Below, one piece after another: positions 56,103 to 64,000 of a DNA stretch of 64,000 bases. The stretch's first letter is position 1; the number at the start of each line of letters is the position of its first letter. The DNA is taken from contig JACAUB010000001.1 of NCBI GenBank assembly GCA_013390605.1, forward strand, positions 3,553,361-3,617,360, given 5' to 3'. This DNA comes from Bacteroidota bacterium. GTDB taxonomy: Bacteria; Bacteroidota; Bacteroidia; Bacteroidales; Cfx3-03. Both the position numbers and the translations under genes were made by a program. A model generated the notes under the pieces. It was not told the DNA's origin. It did no database searches and worked only from the letters and a program-made list of their open reading frames with translations.

Positions 56103-59100
56103 TTAGAAGTTAACATTTAAACCAAAACTGTGTACAACTTGCTGAGGATAGTAATCTCCACGTGTACCGGCCGGAGCTTCAGGATCGAATCCCTTGTAAA
56201 ATTTAGTAAGCGTAAGCAGGTTTTGTCCACTATAATACAACCTCAAACTAGACACTTTAATAACTTTCAGCCATCTTGGACTAACTGTATAACCAAGCTG
56301 AATGTTTTTCAATCGTAAATAAGAGGCATCTTTCACCCAAAATGAACTAGGATAGGTACTTCCATCATTACGTCCCCATTTAACAAGTGCGCGTGGGAAA
56401 GTAGTAGAATGATTAGTTGCCGTCCAACGGTCAAGCCATAAAGAACTTGGTTTAGCAGTTCCATCAACATATCCAATAGCCTCCATTGTAATATATCCTT
56501 TCACATTGGTTGCACCCTGGAATAAGAGATTCAAGTCAAAGTCTTTATACTTCAACGTGGCATTCAAACCAAAGACAACACCAGGAAAATAGCTACCCAG
56601 ATTAACGCGGTCTTTATCATCGATTACACCATCATTGTTTTGATCTTTATATTTTAAATCGCCGGGACCAATGGGAACAGCTGTACTTCCACCAAGTTGT
56701 TTTGCATGTGCAGCAACCTCCGCATCGGTATTAAAGATTCCTTCACACTGATATCCATAAAACGAATAATAAGGAGAACCTTCTTCAACGATTGTATTTC
56801 CACTAATCCATGGACCAGTTCCTTTTAGGTTCGTAACTTCATTATGAATAAATGTAGTATTAAAGTTTAAATCATAACTAACCTGACCCATTTTCCCATG
56901 TGTTCCAAGAACGATTTCCAAACCTCTATTGATCATATCACCTGCATTTTGATCAGGTAATTTATCATATCCATAAGTTGCAGCAATTGGAAGTTGAAGA
57001 AGCAGATTAGAAGATTTACGATCAAAATAATCAATAGAAAAGGTTAGTTTATCATTAAACAGACCTGCATCTATTCCAATATTGGCATCACGGGTTGCTT
57101 CCCATTTCAGAATTGGATTTGCAGCAGAGGTAATTGCTACTCCTGAAGCAATCAAATCACCGAATGTATAACTTTGTCCAGCATCAAAAGTTGAAGAGGT
57201 TGGATAATATGATCCACTTGAAACATTCTGATTACCAAGCATACCCCAACCAATACGTAATTTAAGATTATTGATAAAGGAGAATTGCTTCATGAATTTT
57301 TCTTGTGTAATACGCCAACCAGCAGAAGCAGATGGGAAGAGGCTCCATCGGTTACTGGCCATAAATCGAGAGGAACCGTCATAACGTGCATTAACCTCAA
57401 AAAGGTATTTTCCGGCAAAATCATAATTTATTCTTCCAAAATATGACTCAAGTGCAAGCTCGCTTGCAGTTCCACTATTCGTCTGTCCATCTGTCGATCC
57501 AACATTTAATTGTTCCAGATTATCACTTAAAAAGTTCTTTCTGAATCCTTGTAAGTAATCGTTCCGGGTCAACTCAGCCTGGTGACCTGCCATAGCATGA
57601 ATTGTATGTTGGCCCAAAGAGAGATCGTAAGTGAGAAGAGATTGCGAAGTAATATTTGATGCGTTAGCTGATGATGAATACAGTCTATTGGGACCTTGAT
57701 AAAGTTTAGCAGTATGACTTGGAAAATTATAAAATTGAATATCATTAATAAATTTATTTCCCAATGCATTGCTAAATCTATAACTGACAATTTCTTTGAT
57801 TTTTAATCCTTTTAAAATCTCGAATTCACCATTTAAAATTCCCAAAAATTGATTGGTTTTCATTTTAGATTCAGAACCTGATTCAAGCCAGGCCATTGGA
57901 TTACCATCACCTATTGAACCATACGACCCATCGCTATATTTGTATGGAACCATTGGCGAGATACGATTAATCTGTCTGAAGAATTGAGAGAAATTTTCAG
58001 TATATGGATTTGTGGGTTCAGCAAAATCAGTTAAGCTATACGAAATATTTAAACCGGCAGTAAAACGCTTTCCGATTTTAGTATCTACATTAGATCTCAT
58101 TGTATATCGTGTATTGCTTGCACCTTTAACAGTACCATCCTGATTAAAATAGCCTGCTGAAAACATATAGGATGTATTCTCTGAACCACCTGAAACATCG
58201 AAGTGATGATTTGATTGAAGTCCGCTACCTTTATAAAACAGACCTAACCAATCTGTATTTGCGTAATGATCAGGATCTGAACCATCTCTGAATTTCTGAA
58301 TCTCAGCAGCAGTATATTTAGGCGCTTTCTTTTCGTAAGTTAAGGCTTCATTCCATAATTCAGCATATTGGGCAGACGACAGATAATTAGGCAAACAGGT
58401 TGGACTTTGCCATCCCATATTACCTGCATAAGAGAGTTGTAACGGCTTATTTTTTCCTTTTTTTGTAGTAATCAGAATAACACCATTGGCAGCCTCTGAG
58501 CCATAAATTGCAGCTGAAGCACCATCTTTTAGAACTGAAATACTCTCGACATCATTTTGATCTACATCGTTCATTGAAGCCTTCACTCCATCAACAAGTA
58601 TCAACGGGTTTTTGCCGGCACCAAACGAACCAATTCCTCTGATACGAATTGTTCCAACATCGCTTCCTGGTTGTCCGCTATTTTGGATTACAACTACACC
58701 TGGCAAAACACCTTGAAGTGCAGACGAAACATTACTAACAGGGCGACTTTTCAGAATAGAACCGGAGACCTGAGCCACAGCACCGGTTAGATTCACCTTC
58801 TTCTGGGTGCCATAACCAACAACAACAACTTCTTGAAGGTCTGTTATCTCACTTTCCAACGTTAAATCAATGGTTGTACGATTATTAACAGGAACGCTCA
58901 CCTCTTTATAACCGACAAAACGATATACTAATATACCATTGGGAGGAATGTTGTTTAATACATATTTCCCATTAGCATCTGTTGAAGTAACATTTTGTGT
59001 TTTTGAAAGAAAAATATTTACCCCGTACATAGGATTACCATTCTTATCTTTCACAACTCCTGAAACCGAAATTGTATTCTTTTTCTGCTGCTGAATCGTG

Positions 59101-59492
59101 TTGATTTCTTCTTTAGAAAATTTAACCGGAGTTAATACAATTTGGCGATCAATAATGGTATACTTTACATCAGTACCATCAAATAGCTCATGTAAAATAT
59201 CTTTGATTAATTTATGATTTGCAGAAAGGTTAACTGGCCTGTCCACATTTATCAGCTTACTGTTATACAGAAAGTAAAATTCACTTTCTTTCTCAATATT
59301 TTCGAGCGCATTCTTAACCGAAACATTGCTCAAGTTCATTGATAGTCTCGTGTTTTGAGAATAAGAATTCCCAGCAAACGCTTGAAACACACAAAACAGT
59401 GTAAGGAAAACCGTTACTTTCATGAAGATAAGTATTAATTGAAACTGGGATTTTATTCCACCGGTCTCTTGATTAAACCGACTTTTTTTCAT
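56103..59492 (-). CDS. SusC/RagA TonB-dependent transporter with STN domain (locus 2)
   Basis: 1129 aa. Signal-type segment MKVTVFLTLFCVFQAFAGNSYS at Met24. An STN domain follows (SMNLSNVSVKNALENIEKES). Next is a CarboxypepD_reg-like domain (VKDKNGNPMYGVNIFLSKTQ), then a plug with LQEVVVVGYGTQKKVNLTG, and a barrel ending SFGLNVNF. It shares the plug motif with the locus 1 SusC but differs in the barrel. It imports oligosaccharides with TonB and signals to the locus 2 FecR. A hairpin with a T-run on the opposite strand lies between it and fecR, as in locus 1. Confidence 0.95.
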   Translation of the reverse strand: MKKSRFNQETGGIKSQFQLILIFMKVTVFLTLFCVFQAFAGNSYSQNTRLSMNLSNVSVKNALENIEKESEFYFLYNSKLINVDRPVNLSANHKLIKDILHELFDGTDVKYTIIDRQIVLTPVKFSKEEINTIQQQKKNTISVSGVVKDKNGNPMYGVNIFLSKTQNVTSTDANGKYVLNNIPPNGILVYRFVGYKEVSVPVNNRTTIDLTLESEITDLQEVVVVGYGTQKKVNLTGAVAQVSGSILKSRPVSNVSSALQGVLPGVVVIQNSGQPGSDVGTIRIRGIGSFGAGKNPLILVDGVKASMNDVDQNDVESISVLKDGASAAIYGSEAANGVILITTKKGKNKPLQLSYAGNMGWQSPTCLPNYLSSAQYAELWNEALTYEKKAPKYTAAEIQKFRDGSDPDHYANTDWLGLFYKGSGLQSNHHFDVSGGSENTSYMFSAGYFNQDGTVKGASNTRYTMRSNVDTKIGKRFTAGLNISYSLTDFAEPTNPYTENFSQFFRQINRISPMVPYKYSDGSYGSIGDGNPMAWLESGSESKMKTNQFLGILNGEFEILKGLKIKEIVSYRFSNALGNKFINDIQFYNFPSHTAKLYQGPNRLYSSSANASNITSQSLLTYDLSLGQHTIHAMAGHQAELTRNDYLQGFRKNFLSDNLEQLNVGSTDGQTNSGTASELALESYFGRINYDFAGKYLFEVNARYDGSSRFMASNRWSLFPSASAGWRITQEKFMKQFSFINNLKLRIGWGMLGNQNVSSGSYYPTSSTFDAGQSYTFGDLIASGVAITSAANPILKWEATRDANIGIDAGLFNDKLTFSIDYFDRKSSNLLLQLPIAATYGYDKLPDQNAGDMINRGLEIVLGTHGKMGQVSYDLNFNTTFIHNEVTNLKGTGPWISGNTIVEEGSPYYSFYGYQCEGIFNTDAEVAAHAKQLGGSTAVPIGPGDLKYKDQNNDGVIDDKDRVNLGSYFPGVVFGLNATLKYKDFDLNLLFQGATNVKGYITMEAIGYVDGTAKPSSLWLDRWTATNHSTTFPRALVKWGRNDGSTYPSSFWVKDASYLRLKNIQLGYTVSPRWLKVIKVSSLRLYYSGQNLLTLTKFYKGFDPEAPAGTRGDYYPQQVVHSFGLNVNF

Positions 59493-59544
59493 AATTTTGA
59501 ATGGGATTAAATGTTTATAAACGTAAGAGTTTGTAAAGTTTACC

Positions 59545-59582
59545 AGCGGGGAGGTGTTCGAGCACTTTCCCGCTACTTTTTT
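59545..59582 (+). terminator. Opposite-strand terminator-like hairpin between fecR and susC (locus 2)
   Basis: 12-bp stem from AGCGGGGAGGTG (59545-59556) to CACTTTCCCGCT (59563-59574), loop TTCGAG, then T6 on the + strand. On the susC strand it shares GTGC-C-AACAC with the locus 1 element, while the arms differ in sequence yet still pair. Confidence 0.6.
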
Positions 59583-59607
59583 ATAGTCACTTATTGTCCT
59601 GATTTAT

Positions 59608-60654
59608 TCATGCAGCTCCTTTCTTTCGTTTGAAAATTATTATTGTATCATGATTAACTTCACCATCTTTATTGACTTTTGCTTTGATGAACCGATATTG
59701 AATAGGAGCCGTCATTTTTAATAACTCCAGAATCTGATATAAAGATTCATTCTCAAAGGTTGCTTTATATTTATAATCAAGAAGTTCTTTATCCTGAATT
59801 TCAATCTTAACATTAAACCAATAGTTAATTTTTCTAACAACTTGTGCAAATGGCTCATCATTAAACACTAACTTCCCATTTCTCCAGGCAATATATCGTG
59901 ATGCGTCAACTACCTTTTTGACATATGTATTATTATCTTTGTTATAGGTAACTTGGGAATTGGGCATTAGAATTTCAAATTCTTTTTCAGTTTTTCCTTT
60001 TGCAGTCATACCGACCCTGCCTGTTAGTACCGTAGTTTCAATTATTTTCTCTTCAGGATATGCCATGCAAGAAAACGAGGTTCCTTTAACCACTACACCA
60101 ATCTTTCCCATTTCTACTTTAAAAGGCCATGAGGGATTTTTCTTAACTTCAAAGAAGGCTTCGCCTATAAGCTTAACATTCCGAGTCTTTTCATCGAAAT
60201 TAACAGGATATTGTAGTTTACTACCACTATTCAACCAAACAGTAGATCCATCAGGTAATGTGATCTTTGAACGAACACCATTTGGAACAACTACTTCTGT
60301 GAGCGCTGAAAAATCGATCTTCTTTGGAGACGAAAAAGAATGGAATGCGCTATATATCAATAATGGAAAAAACAGAGTAGCAGCAATATTGCGTAAAATT
60401 TTAAATACGTTTCTAGGTCTATTTCTCTTCCTGATCAATTGCTTTATCCTTTTTAACCCGGCGACTGAATCAACTTCTTCGATTTTCTCTAAAAGCTGTA
60501 AGTCCTTTTTTATTTTTTCAATATCCTCATATAATAAAGCATTTTCCGGAGAAAAGTTTATCCATTCTTCCAATGCTATCTTATCTTCCGCTGAAGTAGT
60601 ATCAAGAAAGAATCGAGCTAACAACTCATCATTAAAGTCCTCGTTTAGTTCCAT
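59608..60654 (-). CDS. FecR-family anti-sigma regulator (locus 2)
   Basis: 348 aa. An N-terminal cytoplasmic part (DELLARFFLDTTSAEDKIALEEWI) is followed by one membrane helix (IAATLFFPLLIYSAF, about residues 88-102). The FecR domain shows RSKITLPDGSTVWLNSGSKLQYP, GEAFFEVKKNPSWPFKV and VVVKGTSFSCMAYPEEK. The C-terminal STN-like segment is FAQVVRKINYWFNVKIEI. A Lys/Arg-rich tail ends the protein. It is the partner of the locus 2 sigma factor and SusC STN domain. Confidence 0.93.
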   Translation of the reverse strand: MELNEDFNDELLARFFLDTTSAEDKIALEEWINFSPENALLYEDIEKIKKDLQLLEKIEEVDSVAGLKRIKQLIRKRNRPRNVFKILRNIAATLFFPLLIYSAFHSFSSPKKIDFSALTEVVVPNGVRSKITLPDGSTVWLNSGSKLQYPVNFDEKTRNVKLIGEAFFEVKKNPSWPFKVEMGKIGVVVKGTSFSCMAYPEEKIIETTVLTGRVGMTAKGKTEKEFEILMPNSQVTYNKDNNTYVKKVVDASRYIAWRNGKLVFNDEPFAQVVRKINYWFNVKIEIQDKELLDYKYKATFENESLYQILELLKMTAPIQYRFIKAKVNKDGEVNHDTIIIFKRKKGAA

Positions 60655-60818
60655 AATTATAATCTTCTATATCTAAAGACGACAAGAGCGCCCTAAATAC
60701 GTACTGATTATAATATTTTTTTTAATCTTTTCTGTAATTACTAATTATTACAATATTTAAAAGGCTATTTATTGATTATTGTAACAATTGGTAATTACGA
60801 AAAGGGAACTATTAAAAA

Positions 60819-61409
60819 TTATTTATTAAATAACAAGAAGGCGAGAGTCCCCATAGATAGATAATCCTTCAGATCGGCTCTTAATAACCTGAGGGCCTTA
60901 CCAATCTGAGTTTCAACTGTGCGATTTGATATCCCCAGCATTAAAGCGATCTCTTTTGGTGTCTTATGTTCAACACGGTTAAGAATAAAAATTTCTCTAC
61001 ACCGATCGGGAAGTTTAGAAATTGCCTGATCTATTTTATTCTTTAATTCTGATTCTACAAAATAATCCACATCTATTACATTGGGAATATCGCCTTCACT
61101 CAGAACTTGTAAACGATATTTATCAGATACTTTTTGATGTTTGAGATAATCAAGACATCCATTTTTTACGGAAAGAAAAAAATAACCTTTCAGATTAGTT
61201 GAGATATCTAATGTCTTGCTCTTTTCCCAAAACTTCACAAAGACATCCTGAACAATATCTTCTGCACACATTTGGTCTAATACAAATTGAGAAGCATAAA
61301 CTACCAGACCCGAATAATAATATTTAAAAATAAAATCAAAGACAGTTTCATCCCCCTTCTTAAGGCGATCAAATAAAAATAAATCTGAAGCAGTGACAGA
61401 TGATTTCAA
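60819..61409 (-). CDS. ECF RNA polymerase sigma-70 factor (locus 2)
   Basis: 196 aa. Region 2 (FIFKYYYSGLVVYASQFVLDQ, VQDVFVKFWEKSK) and region 4 (KTPKEIALMLGISNRTVETQIGKALRLLRADL) mark an ECF factor of the Bacteroidota expansion family. The gap to fecR is 164 bp. It is a paralogue of the locus 1 factor, probably with different promoter choice. A -7 box (61430-61437) lies 20 bp upstream. Confidence 0.95.
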   Translation of the reverse strand: MKSSVTASDLFLFDRLKKGDETVFDFIFKYYYSGLVVYASQFVLDQMCAEDIVQDVFVKFWEKSKTLDISTNLKGYFFLSVKNGCLDYLKHQKVSDKYRLQVLSEGDIPNVIDVDYFVESELKNKIDQAISKLPDRCREIFILNRVEHKTPKEIALMLGISNRTVETQIGKALRLLRADLKDYLSMGTLAFLLFNK

Positions 61410-61429
61410 ACCTTATTTATTATAAACTT

Positions 61430-61437
61430 CAAATATA
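61430..61437 (-). promoter_or_regulatory. -7 box (TATATTTG) for the locus 2 sigma gene
   Basis: Matches TAnnTTTG on the minus strand, 20 bp upstream of the ATG at 61409, as at the locus 1 sigma gene. Confidence 0.45.
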
Positions 61438-61666
61438 GAAATTACCCGCAAATAAACCACCTACGATATTTTCTAAACAACATCTTATTTTATTAAAGAC
61501 ATTAAGAAGAATACATCCTGAAGCAGAAAGTAATGCTGAGTCATTTCAATATTATAATAAACCACCTCACAACAAAACTGATGGGGTGTTAATGGAAAAT
61601 TTTGTACTCACGCAACATAGCTACCGGGAATTAACCCAATGAGATTAAAAATGAAGTATTCATTAT

Positions 61667-64000
61667 TTATTTGACCATTTTTATTTTCACCAAATTGGTT
61701 AATGCTTTTGATTTTACAACAATCGTAACCTCACAAGGTTTTAATGTATCTGACTGCAGTAATATAGTCGCGATCCCTGCTCGCACTTTTACATTTGATG
61801 GTCCAATTATTTTAGCACCACCAGTAACTGAAAATTCAAGGTCAGTGCTATTATCCAAACAAGCAACGGTTCCATTTTTATCTATCAACGAAGCATAAAC
61901 AAAAACAGCATCAGCTTTATCAGCTTTAAATGGTCGCCCACTAAAGTCAGCTTCCAACTTTATTGAAATAGGTGTTTGAGGTGTAAATACAATCTGTTCG
62001 GCAACTTTTTGATTATGAATATACCCTACTGCTTTGAGTTCTCCTTTTTGAAAGGGAATATCATTAAATGTAAAAGGGGGATGTATTAAATGAGTACAAT
62101 TACCTCCATCAAAAGGATGATCGCCTCCCTTGTCAAACACACCATATTGTGTATCAGGTCCACTATCTGGTAATTGTTCTCCAATCTTTTTACCGTTTAG
62201 TGTTAATACAATCTTTTCACAATTACTATAAACAATCACTTTCTCCTTCTCATTTTCTTTTTTATCTGTCCACCAGTTGGCAATAAATACAACAGGATTA
62301 TAATTTTCAACACCTGCAATGGTTTTAAAAGGCGTTAACTGACTTCGAAACAAGAAATGCGTAAATTTTGAAAGTCGGAAAATATCGGCAATACCCCATT
62401 CTTGCATATTCTTTTCTCCGCCACAATTATTATCAAACATCGCCCAGGTACAATCTCCTACTGTACGCGGTCCATAATTACCAATATCCGAATTATGCTC
62501 CCACTGAGTATTCCATAAAGCTGACAACATTGCCTTCTCTCCATTTGCCCTTGTACAACGAGTTGTACTTTGCAATCCACCATACTCCCAATCAGCATAC
62601 TCCTTTATGATTCCAGGATTGTTAGGTTGCACATCCTGAACCCGTTCAGTAGTATTTCTAAAAATAGAATCTTTACCATCATACCAATTATTCATAGCGA
62701 CATCCCAATGAGTCTCTTTTGCACCATATGTTTCGCCAGTCGTAAAATATTCTCCTGAAGGAAGTTCTTCGTGCGCAATGTCATGACTTTTTATTCTAAA
62801 AGCATCGGGGGGATAACTTTCATTTAAATTCACCTCCCACAAAATAACACTGGGATGGTTACGATCACGATGAATCATGTCACGAATATCTCTATAAACC
62901 CGTTGTTTAAACAGATCGTTATTATTAAAAAACTGCCAACCCGGGATAGAATTCAATAACATTAAGCCCAGTTCATCTGCTGCCTCATAAACTGAAGGAT
63001 CATGAGGATAATGTGCCAGACGAACACAATTAAACCCAGCCTCTTTAATCTTTTTCATATCTCTATATTGCGCATCTTTTGATAAAGCATTACCAATATA
63101 TGGATAGTCTTGATGGCAATTTGTTCCTGTCAAATATAGAGATGTATCATTTATTTTAAATCCTTCGCTCTTACTAAAGGTTAGTTTTCTGATCCCCACT
63201 CTCTGTTTCAAAACATCTACCACTTTCCCGTTATCAAAGATTGTTGTTTCCAATGTGTAAAGCGAGGGAGAATCAGGAAACCATAGAATAGGTTTTAACA
63301 CCGTAAATTCTTGCGATACATCAATATCTTTACCCATACCGATTACCTTATCTTTTGCAAGATTTACAGCTATCACTTTTCCTGTTTTATCTTTAAGCTC
63401 TTGCATTACAATTATCTTAATATCATTAGCACGTTCATTAATAACATTTGTCTTAATCAAAATAACCGCGCTATCCTTTGTCACAACGGGTGTTCTAAAG
63501 AAGACACCTCCACCCGAAACCTTATTCATTTTAACCGCATCAGTTATATGAACCGGATTTGTTACCTGCAAAAAAACACTTCTATATATTCCGCTCCAGT
63601 AATTAAACCCGTTTTTCTTAAGACTCTTCCCTACAGGAAAGTCTTTGCCCGCTCTATTATCAAGTCGTACAATAACTTCATTTAATTTATTATCGAAAGT
63701 TAACTCAGAAAGATCAACTGAAAAAGGAGTATATCCGCCTTTATGTTGTGATACCAATTTGCCATTTATCCAGATATCACTTTGTTGCATAGCTCCTTCA
63801 AACGCTATTGAAATTTTCTTTCCTTTATATTTTGAAGGGATGGAAAACGTTTTTCGATAATAACACACGCCCTCCCATTGGTTTATTCCACTTTCCAAAG
63901 GTTCTATCTTAGCGGTATGGGGCAAGCTAATTGATTGCCACTTCTGTTTAACAATTGCCGGATACTCCCTGTTAAAATCTGAAATGGCTTTTTCAACTTC
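61667..64000 (-). CDS. GH2 glycoside hydrolase, beta-galactosidase type (5' end cut by window)
   Basis: At least 777 aa. The frame stays open to the window edge (the edge codons spell EVEKAISDF and WQSISLPHTA), so the true start lies beyond 64000 and the TTG at 63925 is not it. A jelly-roll sugar-binding domain (WEGVCYYRKTFSI, INGKLVSQHKGGYTPFSVD) and an Ig-like domain precede the TIM barrel (GTNCHQDYPYIGNAL, FNCVRLAHYPHDP). The acid/base Glu is in LWEVNLNESY and the likely nucleophile Glu in IIKEYADWEYGG. Additional C-terminal beta domains follow (FVYASLIDKNGTVAC). It ends before the locus 2 sigma promoter and may belong to another operon to the right. Confidence 0.92.
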   Translation of the reverse strand, partial: EVEKAISDFNREYPAIVKQKWQSISLPHTAKIEPLESGINQWEGVCYYRKTFSIPSKYKGKKISIAFEGAMQQSDIWINGKLVSQHKGGYTPFSVDLSELTFDNKLNEVIVRLDNRAGKDFPVGKSLKKNGFNYWSGIYRSVFLQVTNPVHITDAVKMNKVSGGGVFFRTPVVTKDSAVILIKTNVINERANDIKIIVMQELKDKTGKVIAVNLAKDKVIGMGKDIDVSQEFTVLKPILWFPDSPSLYTLETTIFDNGKVVDVLKQRVGIRKLTFSKSEGFKINDTSLYLTGTNCHQDYPYIGNALSKDAQYRDMKKIKEAGFNCVRLAHYPHDPSVYEAADELGLMLLNSIPGWQFFNNNDLFKQRVYRDIRDMIHRDRNHPSVILWEVNLNESYPPDAFRIKSHDIAHEELPSGEYFTTGETYGAKETHWDVAMNNWYDGKDSIFRNTTERVQDVQPNNPGIIKEYADWEYGGLQSTTRCTRANGEKAMLSALWNTQWEHNSDIGNYGPRTVGDCTWAMFDNNCGGEKNMQEWGIADIFRLSKFTHFLFRSQLTPFKTIAGVENYNPVVFIANWWTDKKENEKEKVIVYSNCEKIVLTLNGKKIGEQLPDSGPDTQYGVFDKGGDHPFDGGNCTHLIHPPFTFNDIPFQKGELKAVGYIHNQKVAEQIVFTPQTPISIKLEADFSGRPFKADKADAVFVYASLIDKNGTVACLDNSTDLEFSVTGGAKIIGPSNVKVRAGIATILLQSDTLKPCEVTIVVKSKALTNLVKIKMVK

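Noticed and set aside
61446-61641. Open stretch of about 65 codons on the + strand between the locus 2 sigma promoter and the GH2 gene
   Set aside because: It has no start codon before its middle, and the predicted peptide resembles nothing known to me. Chance is the simplest explanation.

Overview
The window comes from a low-GC member of the Bacteroidota. The evidence is two complete SusC/SusD pairs whose SusC carries an N-terminal STN domain, each with its own FecR anti-sigma factor and ECF sigma factor. There is also a type IX secretion sorting domain, several Bacteroidota-type -7 boxes (TAnnTTTG), Tat-exported Gfo/Idh/MocA proteins and a large set of secreted glycoside hydrolases and lyases. 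I do not assign a family or genus. The genome looks like that of a saprophytic or gut-type polysaccharide degrader.

Layout. 1-1876: tail of a truncated gene, then a complete IS3-family element (347-1795) with inverted repeats, a 3-bp target duplication and a phased A7 frameshift site, then an array of 11-bp units. 2137-9080: housekeeping and accessory genes, namely a GH109-like enzyme, PPK2, a HIT protein, tRNA-Leu, tRNA-Gly, mutS and a divergent SpoU-type methyltransferase. 9372-12804: an OmpA/TPR outer-membrane protein gene broken near its 3' end by a tandem duplication of exactly 1,000 bp. 13274-20059: two secreted proteins (one T9SS cargo), dnaK, panB and an RluA-type pseudouridine synthase. 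20413-32496: a receiver-receiver-PPDK fusion protein, a MalY/PatB-type lyase, threonine aldolase, a frameshifted CDF zinc transporter beside a His-rich zinc-ribbon protein, an orphan molybdopterin oxidoreductase, and the three-gene proton-translocating transhydrogenase operon. 32609-37627: an SGNH esterase, a DUF1080-ApbE-Gfo/Idh operon, and a NimA-like flavoprotein.

37747-64000 is a polysaccharide-utilisation region, all on the minus strand. Locus 1 reads sigma, FecR, SusC, SusD, PL22-type oligogalacturonate lyase, heparinase II/III-like lyase, GH29 fucosidase and GH2. Locus 2 reads a GH2 (cut by the window edge), sigma, FecR, SusC, SusD and a GH43. The expected logic is that a glycan bound by SusC/D signals through the STN domain to FecR, which releases the ECF sigma to activate susCD. 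The enzyme set of locus 1 points to an acidic, fucose-bearing glycan, possibly pectic.

The most unusual signals are four. (i) Two 11-bp-period arrays, unrelated in sequence but alike in architecture (five direct units then two inverted ones), one of which forms a 24-bp perfect stem. (ii) The exact 1,000-bp duplication. (iii) A similar hairpin followed by a T-run on the strand opposite to susC, placed between fecR and susC at both loci, as expected for antisense RNAs. (iv) The receiver/PPDK fusion.
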